Source: Bifidobacterium aerophilum (GTDB taxonomy: Bacteria > Actinomycetota > Actinomycetes > Actinomycetales > Bifidobacteriaceae). Taken from it: a stretch of DNA of 64,000 nt. Under the pieces are notes generated by a model. The model saw nothing but the letters and a program-made list of their open reading frames with translations, did no database searches and was not told the origin of the DNA. Positions within the stretch are counted from its first letter, which is position 1. Each line of letters opens with the position of its first letter. The position numbers and the translations under genes were made by a program. Where the stretch lies: positions 1-64,000 of the forward strand of contig NZ_WHZW01000003.1 in assembly GCF_010667685.1 (NCBI RefSeq), written 5' to 3'. This document shows positions 18,667 through 26,662 of this stretch, piece by piece.

Positions 18667-18765
18667 GCTCTGTGCTCCCCTCGGATGCGGCCGCGCGGTC
18701 GTTCGGCCTGAAAAGTAGGGATCACTATAGGGCACGCGTGTTTCGGCGCAAGTCGGCGTCTCAAA

Positions 18766-18804
18766 AACGAAAAACGGGCTTCCCTTGTCGGGAAGCCCGC
18801 GAAC
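18766..18804 (-). terminator. Intrinsic terminator after map
   Basis: On the minus strand CGGGCTTCCCGACAAGGGAA opens a stem closed by GCCCG and followed by TTTTTCGTTTTT. It is a classical terminator for map, about 20 bp after its stop. Confidence 0.9.
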
Positions 18805-18821
18805 CGTTCACCGCCCCGCGG

Positions 18822-19604
18822 TCACAGGTTGGTGCGGTCGGTGAAGATGATCGGACCGTCGTCGGTGATGGCGATCGTGTGCTCGCTGTGCGCGCCGCGC
18901 GAGCCGTCTTCGGAACGTAGCGTCCAGCCGTCCTTCGGATCCTGGTAGATCTCGTCGGTGGTCTTGAGGAACCACGGTTCGATCGCGATGACCAGGCCCT
19001 CGCGCAGCTTGTAGCCGTGGTGGGCGCGGCCGTCGTTGGGCACGTGCGGATCGCCGTGCATGATGTGGCCGACGCCGTGGCCGCCGAATTCGAGGTTGAT
19101 CGGATAGCCGTATTCGCGGGCGACGTCGCCGATGGTGTTGGAGATGTCGCCGAGACGGTTGCCCGGGCGGGCCACGTCGATCGCGGCGGCGAGCGCCTCC
19201 TCGGTGCACTTGATGAGGCGCAGGTCGTCGGGGTCCTGGTCCTTGCCGACCACGAAGCTGATCGCGGAGTCGGCCACCCAGCCGTTGACGCTGATCGCGA
19301 GGTCGAGGCTGAGCAGGTCGCCGTCCTTGAGGCTGTAGTCGTACGGCACGCCGTGCAGCACGGCGTCGTTGACGGACGTGCAGATGTAGTGCGCGAACGG
19401 GCCGGTGCCGAAGTCCGGAGCGTAGTCGACGTAGCAGGATTCGGCGCCCTTGCGGTCGACGATCTTCTTGTGCACGAATTCGTCGATCTCGAGCAGGTTG
19501 GTGCCGACCTTGGTGAATTCCTTGAGTTCCTTGAGGATGCCGCCGACGAAACGGCCGGCGGGCTTCATCTCTTCGATTTCCTTGGGGGTTTTCAGTTCGA
19601 TCAT
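18822..19604 (-). CDS. map: Methionine aminopeptidase, type I
   Basis: A 260-aa dinuclear metal protease that removes N-terminal Met from nascent proteins. Metal ligands are seen at LSLDLAISVNGW (Asp, Asp), FGGHGVGHIMH (His), VIAIEPWF (Glu) and near the C-terminus SEHTIAI. The substrate His lies in NDAVLHGVPYDY. Length is normal for the short type. A strong terminator follows; DUF308 lies upstream on the same strand. Confidence 0.95.
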   Translation of the reverse strand: MIELKTPKEIEEMKPAGRFVGGILKELKEFTKVGTNLLEIDEFVHKKIVDRKGAESCYVDYAPDFGTGPFAHYICTSVNDAVLHGVPYDYSLKDGDLLSLDLAISVNGWVADSAISFVVGKDQDPDDLRLIKCTEEALAAAIDVARPGNRLGDISNTIGDVAREYGYPINLEFGGHGVGHIMHGDPHVPNDGRAHHGYKLREGLVIAIEPWFLKTTDEIYQDPKDGWTLRSEDGSRGAHSEHTIAITDDGPIIFTDRTNL

Positions 19605-19628
19605 GCCGCCCAGCCTACTCAGACCGCG

Positions 19629-20462
19629 CTACTTGCGCGCCCTGCCGAAGGTGAACGCGCGCACGATGGCGGAGACGCCCATCACGATCAGCGCGCAGCC
19701 GCCGAAGATGATGAGGAACGCCATCGAATCGACCGGGGAGATGATCACGACGATGCCGGCGATGATCGAGACGATCGCGTACAGCACGGCCCATCCGGAG
19801 CTCGGCAGGCGCCAGGATTCGGCGAGCGCCATCGCACCTTCCATGATCCAGCCGAAACCGACGATCAACGTGACGAAGATCGCGAGCGACGCGCCCGACA
19901 GCGCCGCGTTCTTGAGCATGACGACGCCGCCGAAGGCGAGCAGGATGCCGACGAGCACGTCGAGTACGCGCCAGCCGCCCGGCAGTCCGATCGTGACGAG
20001 TGCGCTGACGATGCGGATCACGCCGGAGACGACGAAGTAGATGCCGAACGCCACGGCGAACACGGTGAGGGTCTTGCCGGGCCAGATGAGCAGCGCGAGG
20101 CCGAGGATGACGGCGGCCGCGCCGACGATGCCGTACAGGCCGCGCACGGCGTTCTTCGCGCGCTGCGGCAGCATCTCCTCGATCAGCTTGAACGCGTTGA
20201 CCGGCTGCCATCCGCCGGGCTGGCCCTGCGCGTTCGGCTGTCCGCCGTACGGCTGGTAGGCGAAGGGCTGGCCTTGGGGCTGACCGCCGGCGTACGGATT
20301 GCCGTTCTGGCTGTTGGACTGGTACTGGCCGTTCGCGTTCGGCGCGCCGCCGTAGGGATAGTACTGTCCTGCCGGCTGGCCTTGCGGCGCGTAGGCGCCG
20401 TATTGCGGCTGGCCGTTGGGATTGTCGTTCGGATTGGTGCCATTCGTGTTCGGATCGCTCAT
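19629..20462 (-). CDS. DUF308/HdeD-family membrane protein
   Basis: A 277-aa protein from ATG 20460-20462 (AAGGAGTCACG upstream). The first 95 residues or so are low-complexity Asn/Gln/Gly/Pro/Tyr repeats (NGQPQYGAYAPQGQPAGQYY). The rest has six hydrophobic helices in three pairs, typical of HdeD/DUF308 (GLYGIVGAAAVILGLALLIWPGKT, then VLVGILLAFGGVVMLKN, then IIAGIVVIISPVDS). E. coli HdeD is linked to acid resistance; the role here is unknown. A TetR-type operator-like palindrome lies about 90 bp upstream. Confidence 0.85.
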   Translation of the reverse strand: MSDPNTNGTNPNDNPNGQPQYGAYAPQGQPAGQYYPYGGAPNANGQYQSNSQNGNPYAGGQPQGQPFAYQPYGGQPNAQGQPGGWQPVNAFKLIEEMLPQRAKNAVRGLYGIVGAAAVILGLALLIWPGKTLTVFAVAFGIYFVVSGVIRIVSALVTIGLPGGWRVLDVLVGILLAFGGVVMLKNAALSGASLAIFVTLIVGFGWIMEGAMALAESWRLPSSGWAVLYAIVSIIAGIVVIISPVDSMAFLIIFGGCALIVMGVSAIVRAFTFGRARK

Positions 20463-20552
20463 CGTGACTCCTTGGGACTGTGTCATGCCGTGTCACCGTC
20501 GTCGCGTCGCATCGGACTGCAAGGCGACGCGATCGGTTCATCTCCTTCAGTC

Positions 20553-20567
20553 TAGACAGACTGTCTA
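20553..20567. promoter_or_regulatory. TetR-type operator-like palindrome
   Basis: TAGACAG-A-CTGTCTA lies between the divergent DUF308 and pepO genes. Its form matches many TetR-family operators, but no TetR gene is in the window. Confidence 0.45.
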
Positions 20568-20744
20568 ATTCTCACCATCGGCATAATGCGACAAACTGTC
20601 CATTTATCCATATCGCACCGCCACCCCGCCGTGCGCTTCCCGGGAATATGTCGCCGGAGCACCCATGTGAGAGCGCCTCCCAGGAAAGTCTCACAGGGTC
20701 GCGGGGATCACTGCTTGTCACTTAACGTGAATAGGCTGGACGCC

Positions 20745-22826
20745 ATGACTACAGCATTGACCTCCGGCCTCGATACGGCCGCGTTCTCATCCGTCATCAA
20801 ACCGTCCGACGATTTCTTCCGCTACGTCAACGGCCCATGGATCGACACCTACCGGCTGCCCGACGACAAGTCCCGTTACGGCTCGTTCGACAAGCTCGCC
20901 GAGGACGCCGAAAACCAGATCCACGACATTCTCGAGGACGACGACTGCCCGTCCGTCAAGTCCCGCGCTCTGTACCGCTCCTTCCTCGACACCGACGCGA
21001 TCGAGCAGGCCGGCATCGCGCCGCTCAAGCCGGTGCTTGAGGCGATCGACTCCGCCGCCGACAAGGTCTCGCTGACCCGCGTGCTCGGCCGGTACGACCC
21101 GTCCGGCGCGACGACCAGCCCGTTCGCCTTCGGCATCTACGGCGACCCCGCCGACCCGGACATCAACGCCGTGCACATCGAACAGTCCGGTCTGGGACTG
21201 CCGGACGAGGCGTACTATCGCGAGGACCGCTACCAGCCGGTGCGCGAGGCGTACGTCGAGATGGTCGCCAAGCAGCTCGCCAACGCCGGGTACGGCGACC
21301 GCGACGGCGCGCAGACGCAGGCCGAACGCTTCCTCGACGTCGAGACGCGCATCGCCGCGCACCATTGGGACAACGTGACCACGCGCGACCCGCAGAAGAC
21401 CAACAACCCCACCGATTTCGACGCGCTGAGCAAGGAGCTCGCGCACTTCGACATCGCCGCGTGGGTCGATGCCTGGCAGCAGGCGTACGACCAGACCGCG
21501 GCGGCGAAGTTCCAGCCCGTGGACATGAACGCAGCGACGCGGCACACGATCGTGCACGAGCCGAGCTTCCTGACCGGTTTCGACCGGTTCTGGGACGAGG
21601 CAAAGCTGGACGACCTCAAGCTGTGGGCGCGCGTGCACGCGATCATCGGCGCGGCCGCCTACCTGAGCAAGACCTTCGACGAGACGAACTTCGCCTTCTA
21701 CGGCAAGGTGCTGTCGGGCGCGAAGGCGCAGCGCGACCGCTGGAAGCGCGCCGTCGCGCTGGTCAACGGCGTGTGCGGCGAGGACGTCGGCCGCGAGTAC
21801 GTGCGCCGTCACTTCCCGGAAAGCTCCAAGCAGCGCATGCAGCAGCTGGTCGCGAACCTGATCGACGCCTACCGCGTGTCGATCAGCGGCAGCACGTGGC
21901 TCGGCGAGGAGACCCGGGACAAGGCCCTGGAGAAGCTCTCCAAGTTCACGCCGATGATCGGCTACACCGAACACTGGCGCGACTACAGCGCACTCGACGT
22001 GCACGAGGACTCGACGCTCGTCGAGAACATGGCCGCGGCCAGCGTCTACGAGAACGGCTACCAGCTCGCCAAGGCCGGCAAGCCGGTCGACAAGGGCGAA
22101 TGGGGCATGAACCCGCAGACCGTCAACGCCTATTACGATCCGAGCACGAACGTGATCGTGTTCCCGGCCGCGATCCTGCAGCCGCCGTTCTTCAATCCGG
22201 ACGCCGAGGATGCGGCCAACTACGGCGGCATCGGCGCGGTGATCGGCCACGAGATCGGCCACGGTTTCGACGACCAGGGCTCGCAGTACGACGGGGACGG
22301 CGCGCTCAACAACTGGTGGACCGAGGAGGATCGCGCGAACTTCGAACAGCGCACCAAGGCGCTCATCGAGCAGTACAACGCGTTCGTGCCGACGCAGCTG
22401 GCCGAGAAGTACGCCGACGACCCGAGCAAGGCCCCGCACGTCAACGGCGCGCTGACGATCGGCGAGAACATCGGCGATCTGGGCGGCGTGAACATCGCGC
22501 TCAAGGCGTATGCGTTCGCGCTCGACGAGGCCGCCGGCCGCGAGAAGAACGGCTCGCCCGAAGGCATCAAGGCCGCGCTGGACACCGCGCCGGTCATGGA
22601 CGGCTTCACCGGCCTGCAGCGCTTCTTCCTGAGCTACGCCTCGATCTGGCGCACCAAGAACCGCGACGAGCTGGCCGAGCAGTACCTGCAGATCGACCCG
22701 CACTCCCCCGCCGAATGCCGCACCAACGGCATCGTGCGCAACGTGGACCTGTTCTACGCGGCGTTCGACGTGCATGAGGGCGACGGCATGTGGCTCGCGC
22801 CCGAGCACCGCGTCTCCATCTGGTGA
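20745..22826 (+). CDS. pepO: M13-family metalloendopeptidase (PepO-like)
   Basis: A 693-aa zinc endopeptidase of the neprilysin family. The zinc motif is HEIGH in AVIGHEIGHGFDDQGSQYD near residue 503, with the third ligand Glu in GENIGDLGG. NAYYDPSTNVIVFPAAILQP is the typical substrate-cleft segment. There is no signal peptide, so it is probably cytosolic like lactococcal PepO, degrading oligopeptides. The start at 20745 was chosen because family homology begins right after it (DDFFRYVNGPW); the ribosome site is weak. Confidence 0.93.
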   Translation: MTTALTSGLDTAAFSSVIKPSDDFFRYVNGPWIDTYRLPDDKSRYGSFDKLAEDAENQIHDILEDDDCPSVKSRALYRSFLDTDAIEQAGIAPLKPVLEAIDSAADKVSLTRVLGRYDPSGATTSPFAFGIYGDPADPDINAVHIEQSGLGLPDEAYYREDRYQPVREAYVEMVAKQLANAGYGDRDGAQTQAERFLDVETRIAAHHWDNVTTRDPQKTNNPTDFDALSKELAHFDIAAWVDAWQQAYDQTAAAKFQPVDMNAATRHTIVHEPSFLTGFDRFWDEAKLDDLKLWARVHAIIGAAAYLSKTFDETNFAFYGKVLSGAKAQRDRWKRAVALVNGVCGEDVGREYVRRHFPESSKQRMQQLVANLIDAYRVSISGSTWLGEETRDKALEKLSKFTPMIGYTEHWRDYSALDVHEDSTLVENMAAASVYENGYQLAKAGKPVDKGEWGMNPQTVNAYYDPSTNVIVFPAAILQPPFFNPDAEDAANYGGIGAVIGHEIGHGFDDQGSQYDGDGALNNWWTEEDRANFEQRTKALIEQYNAFVPTQLAEKYADDPSKAPHVNGALTIGENIGDLGGVNIALKAYAFALDEAAGREKNGSPEGIKAALDTAPVMDGFTGLQRFFLSYASIWRTKNRDELAEQYLQIDPHSPAECRTNGIVRNVDLFYAAFDVHEGDGMWLAPEHRVSIW

Positions 22827-22885
22827 CGACCACTGGTGACGACCAAAGGCACCGCTTGCCGATAGACAGCGTTTGAGCGGTAAAG

Positions 22886-22931
22886 GGATACGCCGTGCGG
22901 TTCAACATCGTTCGACGCATCCCTTTTATCA
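22886..22931. terminator. Bidirectional terminator between pepO and higA
   Basis: TAAAGGGATACG and CGCATCCCTTTTA pair with one mismatch across a loop of about 22 bases. The plus strand ends in CCCTTTTA and the minus strand in CCCTTTA, so it can serve both converging genes. Confidence 0.6.
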
Positions 22932-23243
22932 TGCCTTGACGAGAGGCTGTATATCGCCCAGACAACTGGCGTCGAAGGTATACACGTCCCAGTCGCGCTG
23001 CAGATTCATCCAAAATTCAGGAGTCGTACCGAGCGCACGCGCAAGCCGATATGCCATCGCCACGCTGATCCGACGCTCACCGCGGACGATTTCGCCGACC
23101 GCAGTCTCCGACACTCCTATGGTTTTGGCCAGCCGATAGTTGCTGACACCCAACGGAGCAAGGAATTCCTCTTTGAGGATCTCCCCCGGGGTGCTGAGCA
23201 CGCGATTGTCATCCTCAATCGTGGCAGTCGTCGAAATAGACAT
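22929..23243 (-). CDS. higA: HigA-type antitoxin (XRE helix-turn-helix)
   Basis: A 104-aa protein from ATG 23241-23243, six bases after AAGGAGG. The XRE domain spans about residues 15-85: LSTPGEILKEEFLAPLGVSN, then AKTIGVSETAVGEIVRGERR, the recognition helix, and the HigA-typical LARALGTTPEFWMNLQ. It overlaps the higB gene by 29 bp. It should bind HigB and repress the operon through the palindrome upstream of higB. Confidence 0.9.
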   Translation of the reverse strand: MSISTTATIEDDNRVLSTPGEILKEEFLAPLGVSNYRLAKTIGVSETAVGEIVRGERRISVAMAYRLARALGTTPEFWMNLQRDWDVYTFDASCLGDIQPLVKA

Positions 23244-23508
23244 CATACACCTCCTTGTCCTTGTCGTTCCAGCGAAAAACAAGTCGATACTGACGATTGA
23301 CCCGGATGCTCCAATATCCGGACAGGTCCCCGGCCAATCGTTCAAGTCGGTTGGCCGGAGGGACCGCAAGATCACGCAGTGACTGGGCGGCCTTCAACAT
23401 CTGTAAACGACGAGCCAATCGTCGTTCGCAACCGGTCGGATATCCTCTCGGATATGGCCCGCCGTAGAGAAACTCTTCCAACTCCTTGTCTCTCGTCGCA
23501 ATAAACAT
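23215..23508 (-). CDS. higB: HigB-type mRNA interferase toxin
   Basis: A 97-aa RelE/HigB-fold toxin. It begins MFIATRDKELEEFLYGG and has the family segments RRLARRLQMLKAAQSLRDL, NRLERLAGDLSGYWSIRVN and RQYRLVFRW, then YDVYFDDCHD at the C-terminus, where a His is usual. The toxin gene precedes the antitoxin gene, the order typical of higBA. HigB cleaves mRNA on the ribosome when HigA is lost. Confidence 0.9.
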   Translation of the reverse strand: MFIATRDKELEEFLYGGPYPRGYPTGCERRLARRLQMLKAAQSLRDLAVPPANRLERLAGDLSGYWSIRVNRQYRLVFRWNDKDKEVYDVYFDDCHD

Positions 23509-23528
23509 GATACTACCGCCTTACGTTA

Positions 23529-23545
23529 GTAACGTCAAACGTTAC
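23529..23545. promoter_or_regulatory. Operator-like inverted repeat upstream of higBA
   Basis: GTAACGT-CAA-ACGTTAC lies about 20 bp before the higB start, where the promoter should be. It is the likely autoregulatory site for HigA. Confidence 0.6.
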
Positions 23546-23584
23546 CAATACCATCGATAGGCTCGCACACGTCTCGACACATCG

Positions 23585-24373
23585 TCAGAACACATCGTCT
23601 TCGAATTCACCGGCCGGAGGTTCGTCAGGCGGCGGAATAATCTCGCCGGACACCCCACTCGCCCCTTGCACGGACTGCGCGAATCCGTCGGCGTACCGCT
23701 TGGCCGAGGATTCTCGACTGGCACCGCCGTCGGAGTCGCTTGCCGAAACCGCGGTCCCCGCCTGTACGGCGCCTCCGTCTCCGCCAGGAACGGCACCGCC
23801 GGCAGCCACTGCACCGGCCGACACCCCGGCACCTGTCGCAGCGCCACTGTCCGCCGGCATATTCGCCTGTGCATGTGATCCCTGATAGGGATCATTGGTT
23901 AATAGGCGCACCGGTTCGCGGCCGGGACCAGCGGCTCCGTTGCCCGCGGCACTGTTTCCGACAGCACTTTGGCCCCCTCCACCACCGGACGATGCGCCGC
24001 CGCCATCACGCTTTCCCGCATCAGGTCGCGTCATGCCGTAGTTCAGGTCATGGCCCACGTTGCTGGCTTCGACGACGATGCGCGAACGCTTCTCCCCGTT
24101 CTCGGCCGTCCATTCCTCCGTGGCGAGCACTCCGACGACGATGATCGGATCGCCGGTGCGTACCGAGGCATGCACATTGGCCGCCAGCGCGCGGTAGGCC
24201 TTCACGGTGATCCACGTGGTCGGCAGCGAGCGCCACTTCCGGTTGACGTCGTAGTAGCCGCGCGTGCTGCCGAGCCGGAACGTGCAGATGGTGGGCGGGC
24301 TGCCGTTGCCATGCCCTTGCGGATTGCTGCCTACGCGGCCGGTGATGGTGATCAGTCCTTGTTGCAGTGCCAT
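23585..24373 (-). CDS. ssb: Single-stranded DNA-binding protein, long-linker type
   Basis: A 262-aa protein from ATG 24371-24373, preceded by GAAAGGA. The N-terminal OB fold (about residues 1-115) has LITITGRVGSNP, WRSLPTTWITVKAYRALAAN and RTGDPIIVVGVLATEEW. A long Gly/Ala/Ser/Asp linker follows, and the acidic tip is EFEDDVF, a variant of the usual DDDIPF tail that recruits DNA-repair and replication proteins. The OB fold is of a divergent, secondary type rather than the usual housekeeping SSB, which is normally in an rpsF-ssb-rplI operon. Confidence 0.85.
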   Translation of the reverse strand: MALQQGLITITGRVGSNPQGHGNGSPPTICTFRLGSTRGYYDVNRKWRSLPTTWITVKAYRALAANVHASVRTGDPIIVVGVLATEEWTAENGEKRSRIVVEASNVGHDLNYGMTRPDAGKRDGGGASSGGGGGQSAVGNSAAGNGAAGPGREPVRLLTNDPYQGSHAQANMPADSGAATGAGVSAGAVAAGGAVPGGDGGAVQAGTAVSASDSDGGASRESSAKRYADGFAQSVQGASGVSGEIIPPPDEPPAGEFEDDVF

Positions 24374-24740
24374 GATCGGGTCCTTTCGTCGCTGAAGTGG
24401 ACTGCGCAAACCACGGTGCGTGGGACTTGTGCCGAAGCGCCCTTGGAGTGGAGGTGTGCGAGAGAGAGGCGGGCCCTTCCGTCGACCAGCACCGTGATCC
24501 GCGCGGTATCCATCACTATGCCGTATGCGTGGCTCCGACCCCCCGGTTTTCGACCCCTGTGGACGCAGACGACGATCTTCGGCGTGTTGTGGATAACCGG
24601 TTGTGGACAACACTGTCCACAACCGCGCACACGCCCGACGGCCTCCCGACAACGAAAAGGTCCCCTGCCTCGCAAGGCAAGGGACCTTCCAACGGGACTA
24701 CGCCGTCACCCGACGACGGCCGGCGTGGCGGCCGACGACG
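24374..24740. promoter_or_regulatory. Gap between proS and ssb with DnaA-box-like cluster
   Basis: At 24588-24596 TGTGGATAA is an exact complement of the DnaA box TTATCCACA. At 24602-24610 TGTGGACAA differs at one base, and at 24613-24621 CTGTCCACA at two. The last two form a hairpin GGTTGTGGACA-ACAC-TGTCCACAACC (24599-24624). The cluster is upstream of ssb and may make it DnaA-responsive. No gene was seen in the gap. Confidence 0.5.
24656..24690 (-). terminator. Intrinsic terminator after proS
   Basis: On the minus strand AAGGTCCCTTGCC and GGCAGGGGACCTT pair around a short loop and end in TTTTCG. It lies about 50 bp downstream of the proS stop. Confidence 0.8.
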
Positions 24741-26543
24741 TCACAGACGGTCGACGATCGCGGCGAGCGCGTCGGCGACCGGCACGGCGACGGAGTTCTC
24801 GCCGTTGCGGTCACGCACTTCGATCGTGCCGTTGTTGACCGTGTCGCGGCCGGCGACGGCGATCAGCGGCACGCCGATCAGTTCGGCGTCCTTGAACTTG
24901 ACGCCCGGCGACACCTTCTTGCGGTCGTCGTAGATGACCTCGACGCCGCGCGCCTCAAGATCGGCGACGAGCTTCTCGGCGGCGTCGAACGCGGCCGCGT
25001 CCTTGCCGGTGGCCACGACGTGCACCTGGGCCGGCGCGATCACGGACGGCCACGCAAGGCCCTTCTCGTCGTGATGCGTTTCGGCGACGCACGCGAGCAC
25101 GCGGCTCACGCCGATGCCGTAGCAGCCCATCCACACCGGCACGGCCTTGCCGTTCTGGTCGAGAACCTTGAGGTCAAGCGCCTTGGAGTACTTGAGACCG
25201 AGCTGGAACACCTGGCCGATCTCCACGCCGCGTTCGAAGCTCAGCGGGCCGGATCCGTCCGGGCTCATGTCGCCGTGGCGCACCTCGACGGCCTCCACCA
25301 CGCCGTCGGCCTTGAAATCGCGGCCGTAGACGAGGTTGTAGTAGTCGACCTCATGCTCGTCGGCGCCGGTGAACCATGCGGAACCCTTGACGACGTGAGC
25401 ATCCACGAGGTAGCGCAGCGGCTCCTTGACGCCGGCGGCTTCGGCCTGCGGGCCGAGCACCATCGGCCCGATGTAGCCCGGCACGAGCTCCGGATGCGCC
25501 TTCAGATCCTCTTCGGTGGCCTCCTCCAGCTCGGCCGGCGCGAACTGCGCCTCGAGACGCTTCATGTCGACCGTGCGGTCGCCCGGCACGCCGACGACGA
25601 TGATCTCGCGCCACGGCTCGTCATGCTCCGCGTCCTCCGGATGCTTGACGGCGATCACCACGTTCTTGAGGATGTCGGACGCCTCCCACGAACGGCCGTC
25701 CGCACGCGGGTGGTCGGCGTTGGCGCGTTCGATCATCTTGTCGATGGTCTTCGCGTCCGGCGTGGCCTCCTTGGAGGCGGCCGGGGTCGCGGAAGCGTCG
25801 ATCTCGGGCAGTTCGGGCGTGTGCAGCGCCTCGACGTTCCACGCCTTGCCGGACGGGGCGAGAGCGAACGTGTCCTCGCCGATCGGCATCGGGGCGAGGA
25901 ACTCCTCGGACGCGGAGCCGCCCATCGGGCCGGACATCGCGAACACCGGCACGTACTTGAGGCCGATGCGCTGGAACACGCGCTCGTACGCGCCGCGCTC
26001 GTCCATGTACGCCTTGCGCATGCCCTCCTCGTCCACGTTGAACGAGTAGGCGTCCTTCATCACGAACTCGCGGCCGCGGATCAGGCCGGCGCGCGGACGG
26101 AACTCGTCGCGGTACTTGGTCTGGATCTGGTACAGCACGACCGGCAGGTCCTTGTACGACGAGTACATGTCCTTGACCAGCAGCGTGAACATCTCCTCGT
26201 GCGTCGGCGCAAGCAGATAGTCGGCCTGGTGACGGTCCTTGAGACGGAAGATGTTGTCGCCGTACTCCTCCCAGCGGTGGGTGGCCTCGTACGGTTCGCG
26301 CGGCAGCAGCGCCGGGAAGTGCACTTCCTGCGCGCCGATGCCGGCCATCTCCTCGCGGATGATCTCCTCGATCTTGTTCAGGACGCGCAGGCCGAGCGGC
26401 AGCCAGGTCCAGATGCCGGGCGCGGCCTTGCGGATGTATCCGGCGCGCTGCAGCAGTTTCGCGGAATCGACGTCCGCGTCGGCGGGGTCCTCGCGCAGCG
26501 TGCGCAGGAACAGGGTAGACATACGAAGTGCTTTGGAACTCAT
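24741..26543 (-). CDS. proS: Prolyl-tRNA synthetase (bacterial type)
   Basis: A 600-aa class II synthetase that charges tRNA-Pro. Start at ATG 26541-26543, giving [20 protein letters not shown]. Motif 2 is seen at [19 protein letters not shown], followed by [12 protein letters not shown]. The large editing insertion (INS domain, about residues 220-400, with [20 protein letters not shown]) separates motifs 2 and 3, and the anticodon-binding domain is C-terminal. The INS domain hydrolyses Ala-tRNA-Pro. Confidence 0.96.
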   Translation of the reverse strand: MSSKALRMSTLFLRTLREDPADADVDSAKLLQRAGYIRKAAPGIWTWLPLGLRVLNKIEEIIREEMAGIGAQEVHFPALLPREPYEATHRWEEYGDNIFRLKDRHQADYLLAPTHEEMFTLLVKDMYSSYKDLPVVLYQIQTKYRDEFRPRAGLIRGREFVMKDAYSFNVDEEGMRKAYMDERGAYERVFQRIGLKYVPVFAMSGPMGGSASEEFLAPMPIGEDTFALAPSGKAWNVEALHTPELPEIDASATPAASKEATPDAKTIDKMIERANADHPRADGRSWEASDILKNVVIAVKHPEDAEHDEPWREIIVVGVPGDRTVDMKRLEAQFAPAELEEATEEDLKAHPELVPGYIGPMVLGPQAEAAGVKEPLRYLVDAHVVKGSAWFTGADEHEVDYYNLVYGRDFKADGVVEAVEVRHGDMSPDGSGPLSFERGVEIGQVFQLGLKYSKALDLKVLDQNGKAVPVWMGCYGIGVSRVLACVAETHHDEKGLAWPSVIAPAQVHVVATGKDAAAFDAAEKLVADLEARGVEVIYDDRKKVSPGVKFKDAELIGVPLIAVAGRDTVNNGTIEVRDRNGENSVAVPVADALAAIVDRL

Positions 26544-26579
26544 GGGTTCCAAGGTACTCAATCAAGGGGACTAGCGGGC

Positions 26580-26662
26580 CCGCCGGCCGCACGACGGCGC
26601 GGCCGGCTGGGGCACGGTCCGGCAAAACCGGCGCGCCCGCGAACCGGCGCGGCCCGTCGCGT
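26580..26662 (-). terminator. GC-rich hairpins after the oligopeptidase gene
   Basis: GCCGGCCGC/GCGGCCGGC (26582-26607), and near 26630 two CCGGCGCG units around a short spacer, lie downstream of the 26663 stop. There is no T-run; a weak or Rho-assisted terminator is possible. Confidence 0.4.
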
